Assembly (NCBI GenBank): GCA_030323885.1
Contig: CM059202.1
Location: 46,022,849-46,086,848, forward strand
DNA length: 64,000 nucleotides
Direction: 5' to 3'
From: Branchipolynoe longqiensis
Taxonomy: Eukaryota > Annelida > Polychaeta > Phyllodocida > Polynoidae
Positions 54,708 to 64,000 of the stretch are shown in pieces. The notes beneath the pieces were generated by a model. That model had not been told where the DNA came from. It made no database searches and worked only from the letters and a program-made list of their open reading frames with translations. Every line of letters begins with the position of its first letter. Within the stretch, counting starts at the first letter, position 1. Position numbers and translations under genes: made by a program.

Positions 54708-55092
54708 TACCTACCTGCTAAAATACTTCAGGGAGTTTGACACCCCTGCCGTGCAAAGTTATAAACCACTGCCTTGTGGTGTACAAGTTCTTGATAGAAC
54801 CAAAGTCTAAGGGAACAAACCCTAACAGAAAACCATGCTTCCGTAGCAGCATTAGGGGCGGTGATGAATGGAACTCCCAATATCTCCCGACCAGCCACTG
54901 CAGGGACAAATAGTTTGCGCCTGTCTTGACATGCTCTTGCTGGTGTGAGACCTCTATTTGGTAACTTGCAAAAGCCAGCAGCACTTCAACCCTTTGCAAG
55001 CAGCTTTTATGAAATGCACAACCACACAAAATAGCGGCACTTAAGAAATAAAAGCAGTCTTTGTCGCATTGCGAGTGACAGCATGATGATGA
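54708..55092 (+). mobile_element. element D, shortened
   Basis: cctgctaaaatacttcaggg start, cgaccagccactgcagggac core, then agcggcacttaagaaataaa and gcattgcgagtgacagcatg at the LINE-like 3' end. It is more diverged than the other two copies and has lost ~25 bp near cctctatttg. Confidence 0.78.
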
Positions 55093-55124
55093 CATATACA
55101 TATATACACACTAACATATATATG

Positions 55125-55555
55125 ACCGGATGTTGTGGCCGAATCGGTAGAGCGCAGGGTTCCCGTGCGGAATGTCGGGAGTTCGAATCACAGTCGACTC
55201 AAACCAATGACTTACAAAATTGATCCTTCTCTCTACCTAGCCTGGCGCTCAACATTAATAGGATATGACAAGCACTGGTTCGCACAGTATCAGGATAATG
55301 TATCAAGTAATGGTGGCAATGGCCGGATCTCCCAGTTGGGCAGCACTATAAAGTCGCCATGAGTGCGCACTGTCACAAGTCGGTACCCGTCCTGATATGA
55401 TCTTAGATGTTGCTAGGACGTAAAACAACAACAAACAAACAAAGCCAGTGGGGCAGCACTATAAAGTTGTCATGAGTGTGCACTGTCACAAATCAGTAGC
55501 CATTCTGATATGACATTAAATGTTGTTACTGTTAGGACATAAGACAACAACACAG
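55125..55555 (+). mobile_element. SINE-A plus an extra tail
   Basis: A nearly full type 1 copy (55125-55442; B box gagttcgaatcac) is followed at 55443 by a second distal body and tail (gccagtggggcagcactata to taagacaacaacac). Confidence 0.86.
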
Positions 55556-55559
55556 ATAT

Positions 55560-56300
55560 ATATGTTTAACCGTTCTCAATTGTTTGATTCCATTATTATT
55601 CCAATGTTTCCCTGCCCCTGCCGCTGGCCGCTGCCGCCTCTCCGTCCTGTCGCCGGTGGATTACTTTTGTTGAATTAATTCTGGGCCAAGTGCTGACAGC
55701 CTGTGTGCTACACGTCTACGGGCTCTACCCCTCCCGCATTTGATGTGTATTAATTAATATTATCCCGAACTAAGGCTGCCGGTGTACTCCGCTGCCGCTG
55801 TCATTTATAAACACCGGAGATATTACCAATTATTATTCTGGTTTGAGTTAAGAAGGTGGTTACTAGTCCCACGGAGAGGGTTAGGCTACACACGTAGAGG
55901 TCTTCGTTACTCCCCCGGCTGGGCAGAAGGCCCTTGGCACTAGAGATAATAATGAACCATTGTTATGGAGTTGACCATTGCGGTTAGTGTAATAAGGGAC
56001 CTGTTCATAAAGAGTAAGGAATGCAAGGAACGTTTCAATCACATTTTAAGAGCTCACGACTTTATTTCTGTTCCTACCAACACCATCTAATCTCTCCAAA
56101 CATTGCTGGGATGAATAGATACTTCCCCTCCCTTCTTTCAGAGTTAAAATATTCCAAATTACCACATTTAAAGCCTCAATTTCATCTAAAACATCAGAGC
56201 GCTAATGAAACACATCTGATGGGTCTGGGCCCCATGGCTCGAACCTTCTATGTTACTAGGAAACTAGCGCGATACATCGCAGCGCATCTCCTAGCAATGA
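55560..56300 (+). repeat. LTR-like diverged repeat, copy 2
   Basis: 55920-56300 is the counterpart of 29820-30190; the upstream part (55560-55920) is CpG- and CCG-containing with tgccgctggccgctgccgcc. A 133-codon plus-strand frame at 56021-56422 has no domain. Confidence 0.4.
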
Positions 56301-56667
56301 GTTACAGCAGCGACTCCTTCCCCGCATTTGATGGCCAATGCGGGTTCATATTGGCGAGCAGCCTGCATTTCCATATGCGGGTTGCTCGACCCAAGCCCGC
56401 ACTGGCCACAGCTCGATTATAGTCTTGCTCACTTCACGTGTATATGTACTATATAATATATGATGTGGATATAAATAATGGCAGCCCCTTAAATGTTTCC
56501 TATTAACCATCTTCTTCCATGTTATTTACTGCGGAGCGGGTCATTCTCTACTCCCCCCACCTCTTATACCATGAGCGAACTGTCACTCTGCTCACTTTAA
56601 AACTCCAGACAGAGAATAAACTCAACCCAAACCAAATCCTAGTCTTTCTTTCTCATTTGCGAACGAA

Positions 56668-56705
<38 letters not shown>

Positions 56706-57057
56706 TGTATAAGAATTATATGAGTATAATAACCCGGAATATCCCTCCTTTCCCCCATCACTCACTCAGTTTCATGGACTGATGGAGTTTGTCCTAGTCA
56801 TCTACTGCTCCAGCCTCCCAAACCCCAGCTGCGATGGTGGGGCCACCACCCGCTTCACGCTGTAACTGCCACTCACTTACTGCTATATCATCCAGAAGCG
56901 ACTGTCAAAAGGTAATGGCTGACTAGCTACAAACTCCAACCTATACACCACTATTAATATGAACAAACTATACATGTATGAACAATAACACGCATCAATA
57001 ACACGCATATATATAACATACAATATATATATAATATATCATATTTATATATACTCA
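56301..57057. other. unassigned, AT-rich
   Basis: (TA)n at 56671-56703; a short piece at 56775-56830 (ctagtcatctactgctccag) is an inverted match to ctggaacagtagatgactag at ~15662. No gene. Confidence 0.4.
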
Positions 57058-57145
57058 AAACATGTCATTTGAACTTTACAAAACTAATTTTCGATCCTCA
57101 ATGTCTCACGGTATGCTGGGTACATTCAATTCACCAAGACCTCTT
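57058..57145 (-). repeat. diverged repeat shared with 53985-54065
   Basis: ctttacaaaactaattttcg and atcctcaatgtctcacggt match the segment next to the possible exon at 54063. Confidence 0.5.
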
Positions 57146-57164
57146 CCCTCATAAATGAAGCACG

Positions 57165-58150
57165 CATTGCAATGGTGACTTTTAATTTACGAAGCCTCAT
57201 TCTCTTCTCTTCTCCACTACACCCACCAACCCCATCACTCCTCCACACACCACCGTCACCCCTCCTCACCCCATCACTCCTACAACCAGCAGTGCCAGCA
57301 ACACCCAACACCACCACAACCACTACCACTCACAACCGCCAATCTGACAACATCCCCAATACCACCATCATCATCACCCTTCCCCACACGCACAACCACC
57401 CCCTCCCCATCCTGCCACCACTACCTACAACAGTTTGTTTATTCGAATTCTATGTCCTGGCAACACCAATGCCATATCAGGACGGGTAGCGACTTATGAC
57501 AGTGCACAGTCATAGTGACTTAATAGTGCTGCCACAGTGGGATACCAGGGCGCTGGCACCATGGTGGTTTGGATCGGCTGGGATTCGAACTCTCGATCTT
57601 CCTCATGGGAAGTCTGCGCTCTACCGATTCGGCAAACGCGTCCAGTCTCAACAACATTAAGTAACATAACCACTTCCTCTGTTCCCCAACAACAACCGAC
57701 CCCGCCCCCACAACAACCAACAACCCCCATACTGCCCCCAATATCACCACCACCACCATCACCCCCTCACGACCATGCACCATAACCACCCCTCCATCAA
57801 AAACAACAACCATCACCCCCCCCACACAACCACATGCACAAGCCCTCCCCCCACCACTACCACCACAATCCACCACCATCCCCCTCCACACACCCCTCCC
57901 CCTTCCCCTCCCACCCCACACCGCCTCCCACCCCAAACAAACTTTTAATAATTTTCATCCAACATCGGTATTAACAGAATAACACTGAGGCAAATACACC
58001 CCCCTCCGCCACATACACCCACGACCCACACAACACATGCACAAGCCCTCCCCCCACCACCTCCACTACCACACCCCTCCCTTCCTCCTTCCATCTACCC
58101 TCCCCCACCCCTCCTCCCTCCCACAACCCCCGACAAACTTTTAACAAATT
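57165..58150. repeat. C/A-rich low-complexity region
   Basis: Long ccaccacc/ccccctc tracts. A ~200-bp part is duplicated in tandem: acatgcacaagccctccccc and aaacttttaa.aattttcatcc occur near 57831/57945 and 58033/58136. Confidence 0.75.
57434..57646 (-). mobile_element. SINE-A, internally deleted, head type 1
   Basis: Tail tttgtttattcgaattctat, distal body to ggcgctggcaccatg, then a jump to the head (cggctgggattcgaactctc to caaacgcgtccagt). About 125 bp of central body are missing. Confidence 0.85.
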
Positions 58151-58151
58151 T

Positions 58152-58340
58152 TCATCCGATATCGCTATTGGCACTGAGGCAAACAAGCGCCGGCCGACCG
58201 GCCGGCTGCCTAAAATATTGACAAAAGACTTTCTCCGTGTTGCAGCGAGTCAGTCTCCGACCATCCTTAGCGCGCCATGCCGCCTGCATCAGAGTGGCGG
58301 CGCACTCCTTCCGCCAGCGCCGGGCGGAATATGCTGACAA
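58152..58340 (-). CDS. possible exon with an IQ-like motif (weak)
   Basis: The minus strand is open for 62 codons and contains RRWRKECAATLMQAAWRAK followed by DGRR. The core M-Q-A-A-W-R-A-K-D-G-R fits the calmodulin-binding IQ pattern (I/L/M-Q-x-x-x-R-G-x-x-x-R) except Ala for Gly. An acceptor-like tagtttttgtcag lies just upstream. The stretch is GC- and CpG-rich compared with its surroundings. No flanking exon or donor site is convincing, and one IQ match can arise by chance. Confidence 0.22.
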   Translation of the reverse strand: MSAYSARRWRKECAATLMQAAWRAKDGRRLTRCNTEKVFCQYFRQPAGRPALVCLSANSDIG

Positions 58341-58659
58341 AAACTACGCATCGCATGATAGGCTATTCATCGCATAGGCCTCGCTGTCTGACGGCTCTCT
58401 CCCCCCCCCCCCCCCCCCCCCTGCCCTATTCAATACTCCATCCTCCCACACACACACACCCTCACCCCTCCCCCTCTTACCCTGCACACACACACTATCC
58501 ATTATTAAGGCAATTGCATCTCACAGCGCAAGAAGATTGCCTGCGTGGCGAATCAATGTTGTTGCATTTCTTGAATTCCTGCCGCGGCGCGTGTATACTT
58601 TGTAAAAATGCCCGCGTTATGGAAATATTATCGTGCGTGCATCAGGGCGAACTGTCGCG

Positions 58660-59300
58660 TGTTTATGGGGGGAGGGGATGGGGGGGTGGAGGAGGGGGAG
58701 GGGGGAGTGGGAAGGAGTACTTGGGAGTGGTGGTGGAGGGAGAGGGAAATGGAGAGTGGGATGGGAAAAGAGGGGGGGAGAGTGGGGATGAGAGGGGAGA
58801 GAGGCGGGGGAGGAGGAGGAGGGGGAGGGAAGGGTGGGGTGGGGGTACTTCGGGAGTGGTGGTGGAGGGTGGGATGGGGGAAAAGAGAGGGGAGAGTGTG
58901 GGGAGAGGTGGGAGCGGAGGGAGCTGCGGGGAGGGGGAGTGGGATACCTGCTGCTTAAATGGAGAGGGGAGAGGGTGGGAAAGAGGGGGAAGAGATACTG
59001 GCGAGTGGGAGTCGAGGGAGAGGGAAAGAGAGAGTGGAGAGGGGGGAGAGGTGGGAGGGGGAGAGGGGGATTGGGGTATTTGCAAGTGGGAGTGGAGAGA
59101 GAGAGAACTAGAGTGGGAGGGGGAGAGGGAGAGAGGAGAAAATGGGTGGGGAGAGGGGGAAGGGGAGAGGGGAGGGGGAGGGCACTTGTTGCGTGTGGTG
59201 GAGGGAGAGGGAAATGGTGAATAGTAGAGGAAAGAGAGAGGGGAGAACGAGAGAGGGGAGATCGTGGGGGAGAGGGGGGGAGGGAACCGCGCGTCGCGAC
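58660..59300. repeat. homopurine G/GA-rich tract
   Basis: About 640 bp almost free of C and low in T, with three loose ~190-bp sections that each contain gtggtggagggagagg or gggagtggag and tact-tgcg/tgggagtgg. Gly/Glu/Arg frames of up to 315 codons are compositional. Confidence 0.92.
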
Positions 59301-59369
59301 CAGAGAGCACTGCGTGTAAGCTACAAATTACTTCAGCATTTGTGATACACTTCTGTGTGTGTAGGGGGG

Positions 59370-59440
59370 AGGGCTATGTGTGGGGGTGGGGTGGGGGTGG
59401 GGGTGGGGGTGGGGGTAGGTTGGGGGTGGGGGTGCGACCA
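59370..59440. repeat. (GGGGGT)n tract
   Basis: gtgggggtgggggtgggggt repeats, able to form G-quadruplex. Confidence 0.92.
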
Positions 59441-59815
59441 CTGCCGTCCTTGGAAACGCGCTGGTGGTTTTAGCGCCTTCTCCTTCTCGCGCCTGAGCGC
59501 GCATGTTTAAGTACTATGCCCTCACCTTCCTGTAACTTACAGCCTCGTTGTCGCTTGCCCTTGGTTGCCCGTCGGCAGGTGTCGGGGCACGCCGTGGGCG
59601 GCGGCTACGGCGGCTACGGTGGCCACGGCGGCGGCCGGGACTGTGGACCGGCCGGCCGGGCCGGTAGGCGGTGGGCAGGCCGGCGAGACGGGGTTGTGGG
59701 CCGGTCGGGCGAGGGCCGGCTGGGGCGGGAGGCGGTGGCCGGTGGACCGGCGGGACGGGGCGGGCGCGGCAGGCGCGGCGGGGACGCGGTGAAGGCTGTT
59801 GGTAGGGACTAAAAT
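59441..59815 (+). other. GC-rich, CpG-dense island with possible Gly-rich exon
   Basis: CpG is dense from ~59570 to 59800, unlike the rest of the window. A pyrimidine-rich stretch followed by cggcag (59571-59576) resembles a splice acceptor; the next frame reads VSGHAVGGGYGGYGGHGGGR and meets a gtaggc donor-like site near 59664. Gly-Tyr repeats are typical of RNA-binding or secreted structural proteins, but this is also what ggcggctac repeats give by chance. No promoter motif is certain. Confidence 0.3.
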
Positions 59816-60214
59816 TGCCCCCCGTCCGACAATATTATAATGGAATAAAACTTCAGGACATGGGGGGGGGGCCGGGGGGGGGCGGTGAGTCCTATACCAG
59901 GATAATCCTGTATCTCCCCCCCCCCCTCCAGTATAATATCCGGAACCCCCATATAAATTCCTGGCATGCAATGCATGACACAATTCCACTCACGGCCACG
60001 GTGTGTTTTGTTTGTAATTTGTGGTAGCGACTTCATACTAAGGGTTATTTACAACACTAACACTCTCCATACACATGTTTAGTAATATCAACAGGAAAAG
60101 AAGCACACAAAGGTTGTGTTGAAGCGCATTTGAGACTAATAAACTTATAGGAGCTGTTTTATTATGGAAGGGCATGCCAATACTGACATATTACTGCCTC
60201 TGGGGACAGCTATG
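59816..60214. other. unassigned stretch
   Basis: G runs at 59860-59882 and a C run at 59917-59928; no gene. Confidence 0.4.
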
Positions 60215-60363
60215 CTGGTTCACCGCTGGTTACTTGCTGGTTCCCTGCTGCTGGTTTCTTGTTGCTGGTTCCCCGCTGGCTCCATTCTGTTTCCCCACTG
60301 GCTTCCTGCTGGTTCCCCACTGGTTTCCTACTGGTTCCCTGCTGCTACTGGTTCCCTGCTAGC
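60215..60363. repeat. ~12-bp minisatellite (ctgctggttccc)n
   Basis: Degenerate copies of ctgctggttccc and cactggcttcct, about 12. The Leu/Val/Ser-rich frame over it looks like a membrane segment but is repeat-derived. Confidence 0.88.
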
Positions 60364-60965
60364 ATTACTACTAATTAAAACCATAATATATGAAATATTA
60401 CATATAGGGGTACTACCCTTATTGCTAGTGTCTTATAAGTTATAGATGAGTTATATTCAAATAACGAAGACCATGATATAATAAATCAAATATTGACTTC
60501 AAATTCATTGAAATAACCCCAAATATATTGGTAATAACCAAAAGAACACTAAGAGATTCTCCTCGTCTATAAAACTGTAATTGAAACCGATGTTGCTTGG
60601 ACATGCAAGACACCGCCCCCCCCCCCCCCCCCACACACACACACCTATTCCTGTCATGCTCAGCTTTAACTGGTCCGACAGTCCTTGAAGACTGTCGTCT
60701 TATGACTGTCCGGCAGTCTTTAAACATTATCGGCTCGCGACTGTGCAGGGCTCATGATCAACTTGTACTGATTGATTTTTGTTATCTCACTTGTATATTA
60801 GTACTAGTCATCATATCTTATAGGCGAAATACCTGTGTTACGGCGTTGACACTGAATTATATTGGATGAATTGCTATTCCCTCCTTAAAGAAAGTTAGAA
60901 TTTGTCCATAAGATTGCAAAATTTGATCGGGCGCGACTATCATACAAACCGATAGAATGCTGGTA
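60364..60965. other. unassigned, AT-rich
   Basis: C run with CA repeat at 60616-60643; short inverted words around tccgacagtcctt / actgtccggcagtc (60673-60720). No gene. Confidence 0.4.
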
Positions 60966-61457
60966 TAGGAGTTTTATGTCGAGGCATCAATCTATGGTCA
61001 TATCATGACGGGCACCGACTTGTGACAGTGTGAACTCATGACAACTTTTATAGTGCTGCCACACTGGGAAACCAGGCCACCAGCACCATGACCTGATATC
61101 CCACTCAGTCACATTATCCTGACATGGAGCCAACCTATCCTTGATCCTAATAATGCTGAGAGCCTGGCTGAGAAGTGACAAGTATAAATCTTTAAGTCAT
61201 TGGTTTGACTCGACAAGGGTTCGAATCCGTCGGTTCGAATCTCACGATCTACCAAAACTGGAGATGGACGCTCAACTAATTCGGCCGTCCCGTCTGGTAA
61301 GCAGTCCTTGGCCTATCCTATTATTTATTAATGCCGAGCGCCATGCTAGGTAGCAGAAAGTATCAATTTTATATGTCATTGGTTTGACTCGGCTGGGATT
61401 CCAACTCCCGACCTTCCGCACGGGAAGCCGGCGCTCTACAAATGATCCACCACATCC

Positions 61458-61459
<2 letters not shown>
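60966..61459 (-). mobile_element. SINE-A pair: full type 2 copy and a type 1 head/body
   Basis: 60966-61298 is a near full copy with a type 2 head (doubled B box gttcgaatccgtcggttcgaatct). 61300-61459 is the proximal half of a second copy with a type 1 head (gggattccaactcccgacct to ccaccacatccggt). Both point the same way. Confidence 0.88.
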
Positions 61460-61490
<31 letters not shown>

Positions 61491-61535
61491 TATATATGTG
61501 GATACAGATATTATATATATATATACATATATAAG
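61460..61535. repeat. (TA)n microsatellite
   Basis: Two TA runs separated by ~20 bp. Confidence 0.93.
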
Positions 61536-61759
61536 TGAACGACACACTTTTATCAGCACCGATGCACTTGTCTTTTGACCATGATGAAATTGCTTTTTTA
61601 CATAACAAGGTCTGCATTTAGTATTTATGTGCTCTCTAATATATTATGGGAATATAAACAGTGCACACTCCTCCCTTCCCCTTCAGTTCCCCTGGTTTGC
61701 TAACCGACACTTACCACTTTATATTATAATCTCTAGTTACCTGTTTCCCCATGAAGCAG

Positions 61760-62095
61760 AGCGGGACGTAGCTCAGTTGGTAGAGTGTCCACGCGTGAAG
61801 GTAAGTGTAGGTTATCCTATCGATCCTGCTCCATGCACACATTTACAGTTTGGGTTATTTTCCGTTCCAACTAGTGGTTCACAACTGGTTCATCAAAGGC
61901 AGTGGTATGTGCTGTCCTGTCTGTGGGAAAATGCATATAAAAGACCTCTTGCTGCTTATTGGAAAGAGTAACCTATGTGACAACAGCTGGTTTCCTCCAA
62001 CGAAATATGTCAGAATGGCCATATGTGTGACGTCCAATAGCTGATGATAAAAATAAATGTGCTCTAGAGGCATTGGTAAGTAAAACAAACTTTCC
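61760..62095 (+). mobile_element. SINE-E (mollusc-type tRNA SINE)
   Basis: tRNA-like head with a good A box (gacgtagctcagttggtaga) and degraded B box (tatcgatcc); body gtggtatgtgctgtcctgtc, atgcatataaaagacctctt, ctggtttcctccaacgaaat; end aaataaatgtgctctaga and a tttccttttg flank. I recall this body from many mollusc genomes, which is the main clue to the organism. Confidence 0.8.
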
Positions 62096-62107
62096 TTTTG
62101 TTTCCCC

Positions 62108-62165
62108 CTAGGGGGTTGGGGGTTGGGGGTTGGGGGTTGGGGGTTGGGGGTTGGGGGTTGGGGGG
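62108..62165. repeat. (GGGGGTT)n tract
   Basis: Seven near-perfect copies of gggggtt, same unit as 17283-17345. Confidence 0.93.
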
Positions 62166-62514
62166 CTACCTGCGATGCGTAAATGAACCAGACTAAAGGT
62201 GCTAGGGCTCTGATTTTTTAATAGGGATACTAATAAGGTATGATTAAACAATGGTTATATATGGAAATGTACAGTTTTACATGAGGAATAAGTGTAGAGA
62301 ATATCGTGATTGATCAAATCTATTCATTAGTTGTGATGTGTGTGTGTGTGACGGGGGGGGGGGTAAGTTTGTAGTTATTCCAGATTTGAATATGTGATTC
62401 CTAGCAGGGTAAACCTTTTCTGCCCACTGTTAAACACGAATGAAAGTAAATCAAAGTAAAATATGATGTACAGAGTAAGTCAGAGTTTCAAAGCTCCCGA
62501 TTAAGTTGACAATG

Positions 62515-62890
62515 GCGGTTCGACTCACTCACACCGCCACACCACTCACCCACTCACACCCACTCACATTCACTCACGCCTACTCGCACTCTGATACTGT
62601 TACTCACTCACACCACCACGCCACACACTCACTCACACCCACTCACACACATTCACACCTACTCACACCCACTCACAGCCACTCACACCTACTCGCACTG
62701 TGATACTGTAACTCACTCACACCGCTACTCCGCACACTCAGTCACACCTACTCCCACTGCCATTTACTCACACTATGGCACTCTCACTCACACCTGTTCA
62801 TACCTGCTCCTACTGCCTCAGACCCACTCATACCGCCACACACTGCCTCACACCTCCTCACACCTGATCACACTGCCACTTGTTCACACT
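62515..62890. repeat. degenerate cactcacacc minisatellite
   Basis: Loosely repeated cactcacaccgcca/ctactcacac words over ~370 bp. Confidence 0.85.
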
Positions 62891-62974
62891 GCATCTCACT
62901 GTCTTATTGTCATACTGTAATGAGGCAGAGGTATATTATCATGTTGAACATTACAATATTACCACACTGCAATT

Positions 62975-63330
62975 CAATCAATGGGTGCCGTCTTCTCGAA
63001 GAAGGTTGGTTGCAATGGACCTCCATCTCTTCCTGTCATTCATTTCTCTCACGCATTCCGCATAGCTCATTGCTGTCCACTCAGTGATGTTGTCCATCCA
63101 TGTTGTTCTCCTTCTCCCTCTTGGTCTTTTCCCTTCTATCTTCCCTTCCAGTATTCTTCTCTGTGATTCCTGGTGTCGTATCATGTGGCCAAAGTATTTA
63201 ATTTTTCTGTTTTTGATCATTTGTATTATCTGTCTCTTAGGGGGTAGGGCATTGTAGGAGGGATAGTCCCTTTGAGGATGGGTAGTCGCATCTATGGGTC
63301 CATCCACGGATGACTCAGACTCTCTGGTTC
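62975..63330 (-). mobile_element. LINE (family L2) ORF2 C-terminus
   Basis: 169 codons open on the minus strand (63487-62978). The LINE part is KRQIIQMIKNRKIKYFGHMI, RRILEGKIEGKRPRGRRRTT, MSYAECVREMNDRKRWRSIA, ending REDGTH and an attgattg tail. It is the same family as 40215-41163 (WRTIASN...EDGTID and GATT tail). Upstream codons are not RT-like and belong to the rearranged segment. Confidence 0.87.
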
Positions 63331-63479
63331 CCCTTACTTTGCCTAGCTCAGGTATGGCTCCATGAAGCTGTTGTGTACGCAGCGGCCACCCCCTGGCACA
63401 CAGTCTCGACTGACCGGCTAAACTACATGAGTGAACCTGCTGGGACTGTATTCTGGTGGGGAGGGATGCCTCCCTCTTT

Positions 63480-64000
63480 AAGTGCACGAAGACTACATTG
63501 ACAAGGCGGCAGAAGAGCCAAAGAAATGGTCAACGGCAACGAGGTGATGTAGCAAGGTGTATGACACACATGGGGCATATCAAGGCAAAAACGATAAACA
63601 GCCAGTCATCGTGGAAGAGACTGGGGCCTCACCACATATTTTCCCATAGTTTGCAATGGACCATGAAAGTAACCACATTTTCATTTAGTCTGGAGGAGAA
63701 CAACATGTTCACGGAGTTGGCGTTCTAATGAAAGAACAATATGGAAAGAATATAATGGGCTATTGGACCATCAATAACAGAATGATGTTGGTTAAACTAA
63801 GAGCCAAACCATTTAATATTGCCATCATGGTAGTGTATGCACCAACACAAAGCTGCGAGGATTGGGAAGTTGAGTCCTTCTAGGAGGATGTGGAAGCTGG
63901 TTTAAAACACTGCAATTAGGCAGTGATATTAGTCATGGTTCCAGTGTTCTCTTCCTCTGTCCTACCGTGAGCAACAAGACAGAGTGCCAGGATATGTCGT
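63480..64000 (+). mobile_element. LINE (family L2) 5' region and endonuclease start, inverted
   Basis: From ~63690 the plus strand reads EQHVHGVGVLMKEQYGK, then IMGYWTINNRMMLVKLRAKP, FNIAIMVVYAPTQSCEDWEV: the apurinic-type endonuclease of non-LTR elements (VYAPT motif). Stops follow at TAG ~63880 and in the next lines, so it is broken. It points opposite to the C-terminal piece next to it and runs off the window. Confidence 0.83.

Noticed and set aside
58277..59224. 315-codon plus-strand Gly/Glu/Arg frame
   Set aside because: Purine-tract composition; no domain.
60164..60445. Leu/Val-rich frame as a transmembrane protein
   Set aside because: Derived from the ctgctggttccc minisatellite.
61763..61835. 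functional tRNA gene (gacgtagctcagttggtaga)
   Set aside because: The B box is degraded and the segment continues into a SINE body.

Overview
The window looks like intergenic or intronic DNA from a marine invertebrate, most likely a mollusc or another lophotrochozoan. It has no bacterial-style gene packing. It is full of tRNA-headed SINEs, MITEs, 5'-truncated LINEs, a DIRS-type tyrosine-recombinase retrotransposon and long minisatellites. One SINE (61760-62095) carries a body ("gtggtatgtgctgtcctgtc...") that I recall as common in molluscs; the taxonomic call is inference. I could not support a single intact host gene. Three short stretches (54063-54284, 58152-58340, 59577-59663) are weak exon candidates. 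Family names (SINE-A to E, M1 to M9) are my own labels for repeats recognised by comparing copies inside this window; no database was searched.

Layout. 1-9.4 kb: a 12-bp G-rich minisatellite, a hAT-like MITE, a CT block between inverted SINE tails, a large broken inverted duplication (4.5-6.1 kb) with a foldback element in it, a 65-bp satellite, and a 720-bp element nested in a SINE. 9.4-19.5 kb: purine tracts, a 38-bp satellite, SINEs A, C and D, MITEs of TTAA, pogo and Harbinger type, and LINE 3' fragments. 19.5-22.5 kb: a 3-kb TGYN minisatellite block bracketed by about 50-bp inverted repeats. 22.5-38 kb: dense SINE-A and SINE-B, tandem TTAA MITEs and TG tracts. 38-40.2 kb: a 54-bp in-phase minisatellite and a 10-bp satellite. 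40.2-41.2 kb: a truncated LINE reverse transcriptase. 41-48 kb: more SINEs, nested MITEs and a palindrome. 48-51.1 kb: the DIRS-like element on the minus strand, cut by a 498-bp assembly gap. 51.6-52.5 kb and 63.0-64.0 kb: two near-identical copies of an internally inverted LINE, the first with a run of about 200 G. 53-63 kb: SINEs, C-, G- and GA-rich tracts, and a GC-rich island near 59.6 kb.

How the parts relate. SINE-A (about 35 copies, 340 bp when complete) is the backbone and is repeatedly the target of younger insertions: a Harbinger MITE, a LINE tail, an unclassified MITE and the 750-bp element. This gives a readable insertion order. SINE-A exists with two different tRNA-like heads on one body. 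Element D shares its last ~90-110 bp and its (GAT)n tail with a LINE that also occurs here, as expected if D is mobilised by that LINE. SINE-B is found as tandem units of about 320 bp and once as a four-fold ~99-bp array, so a tRNA-like repeat seems to be turning into a satellite. The most unusual item is the TIR-bounded minisatellite at 19491-22536.
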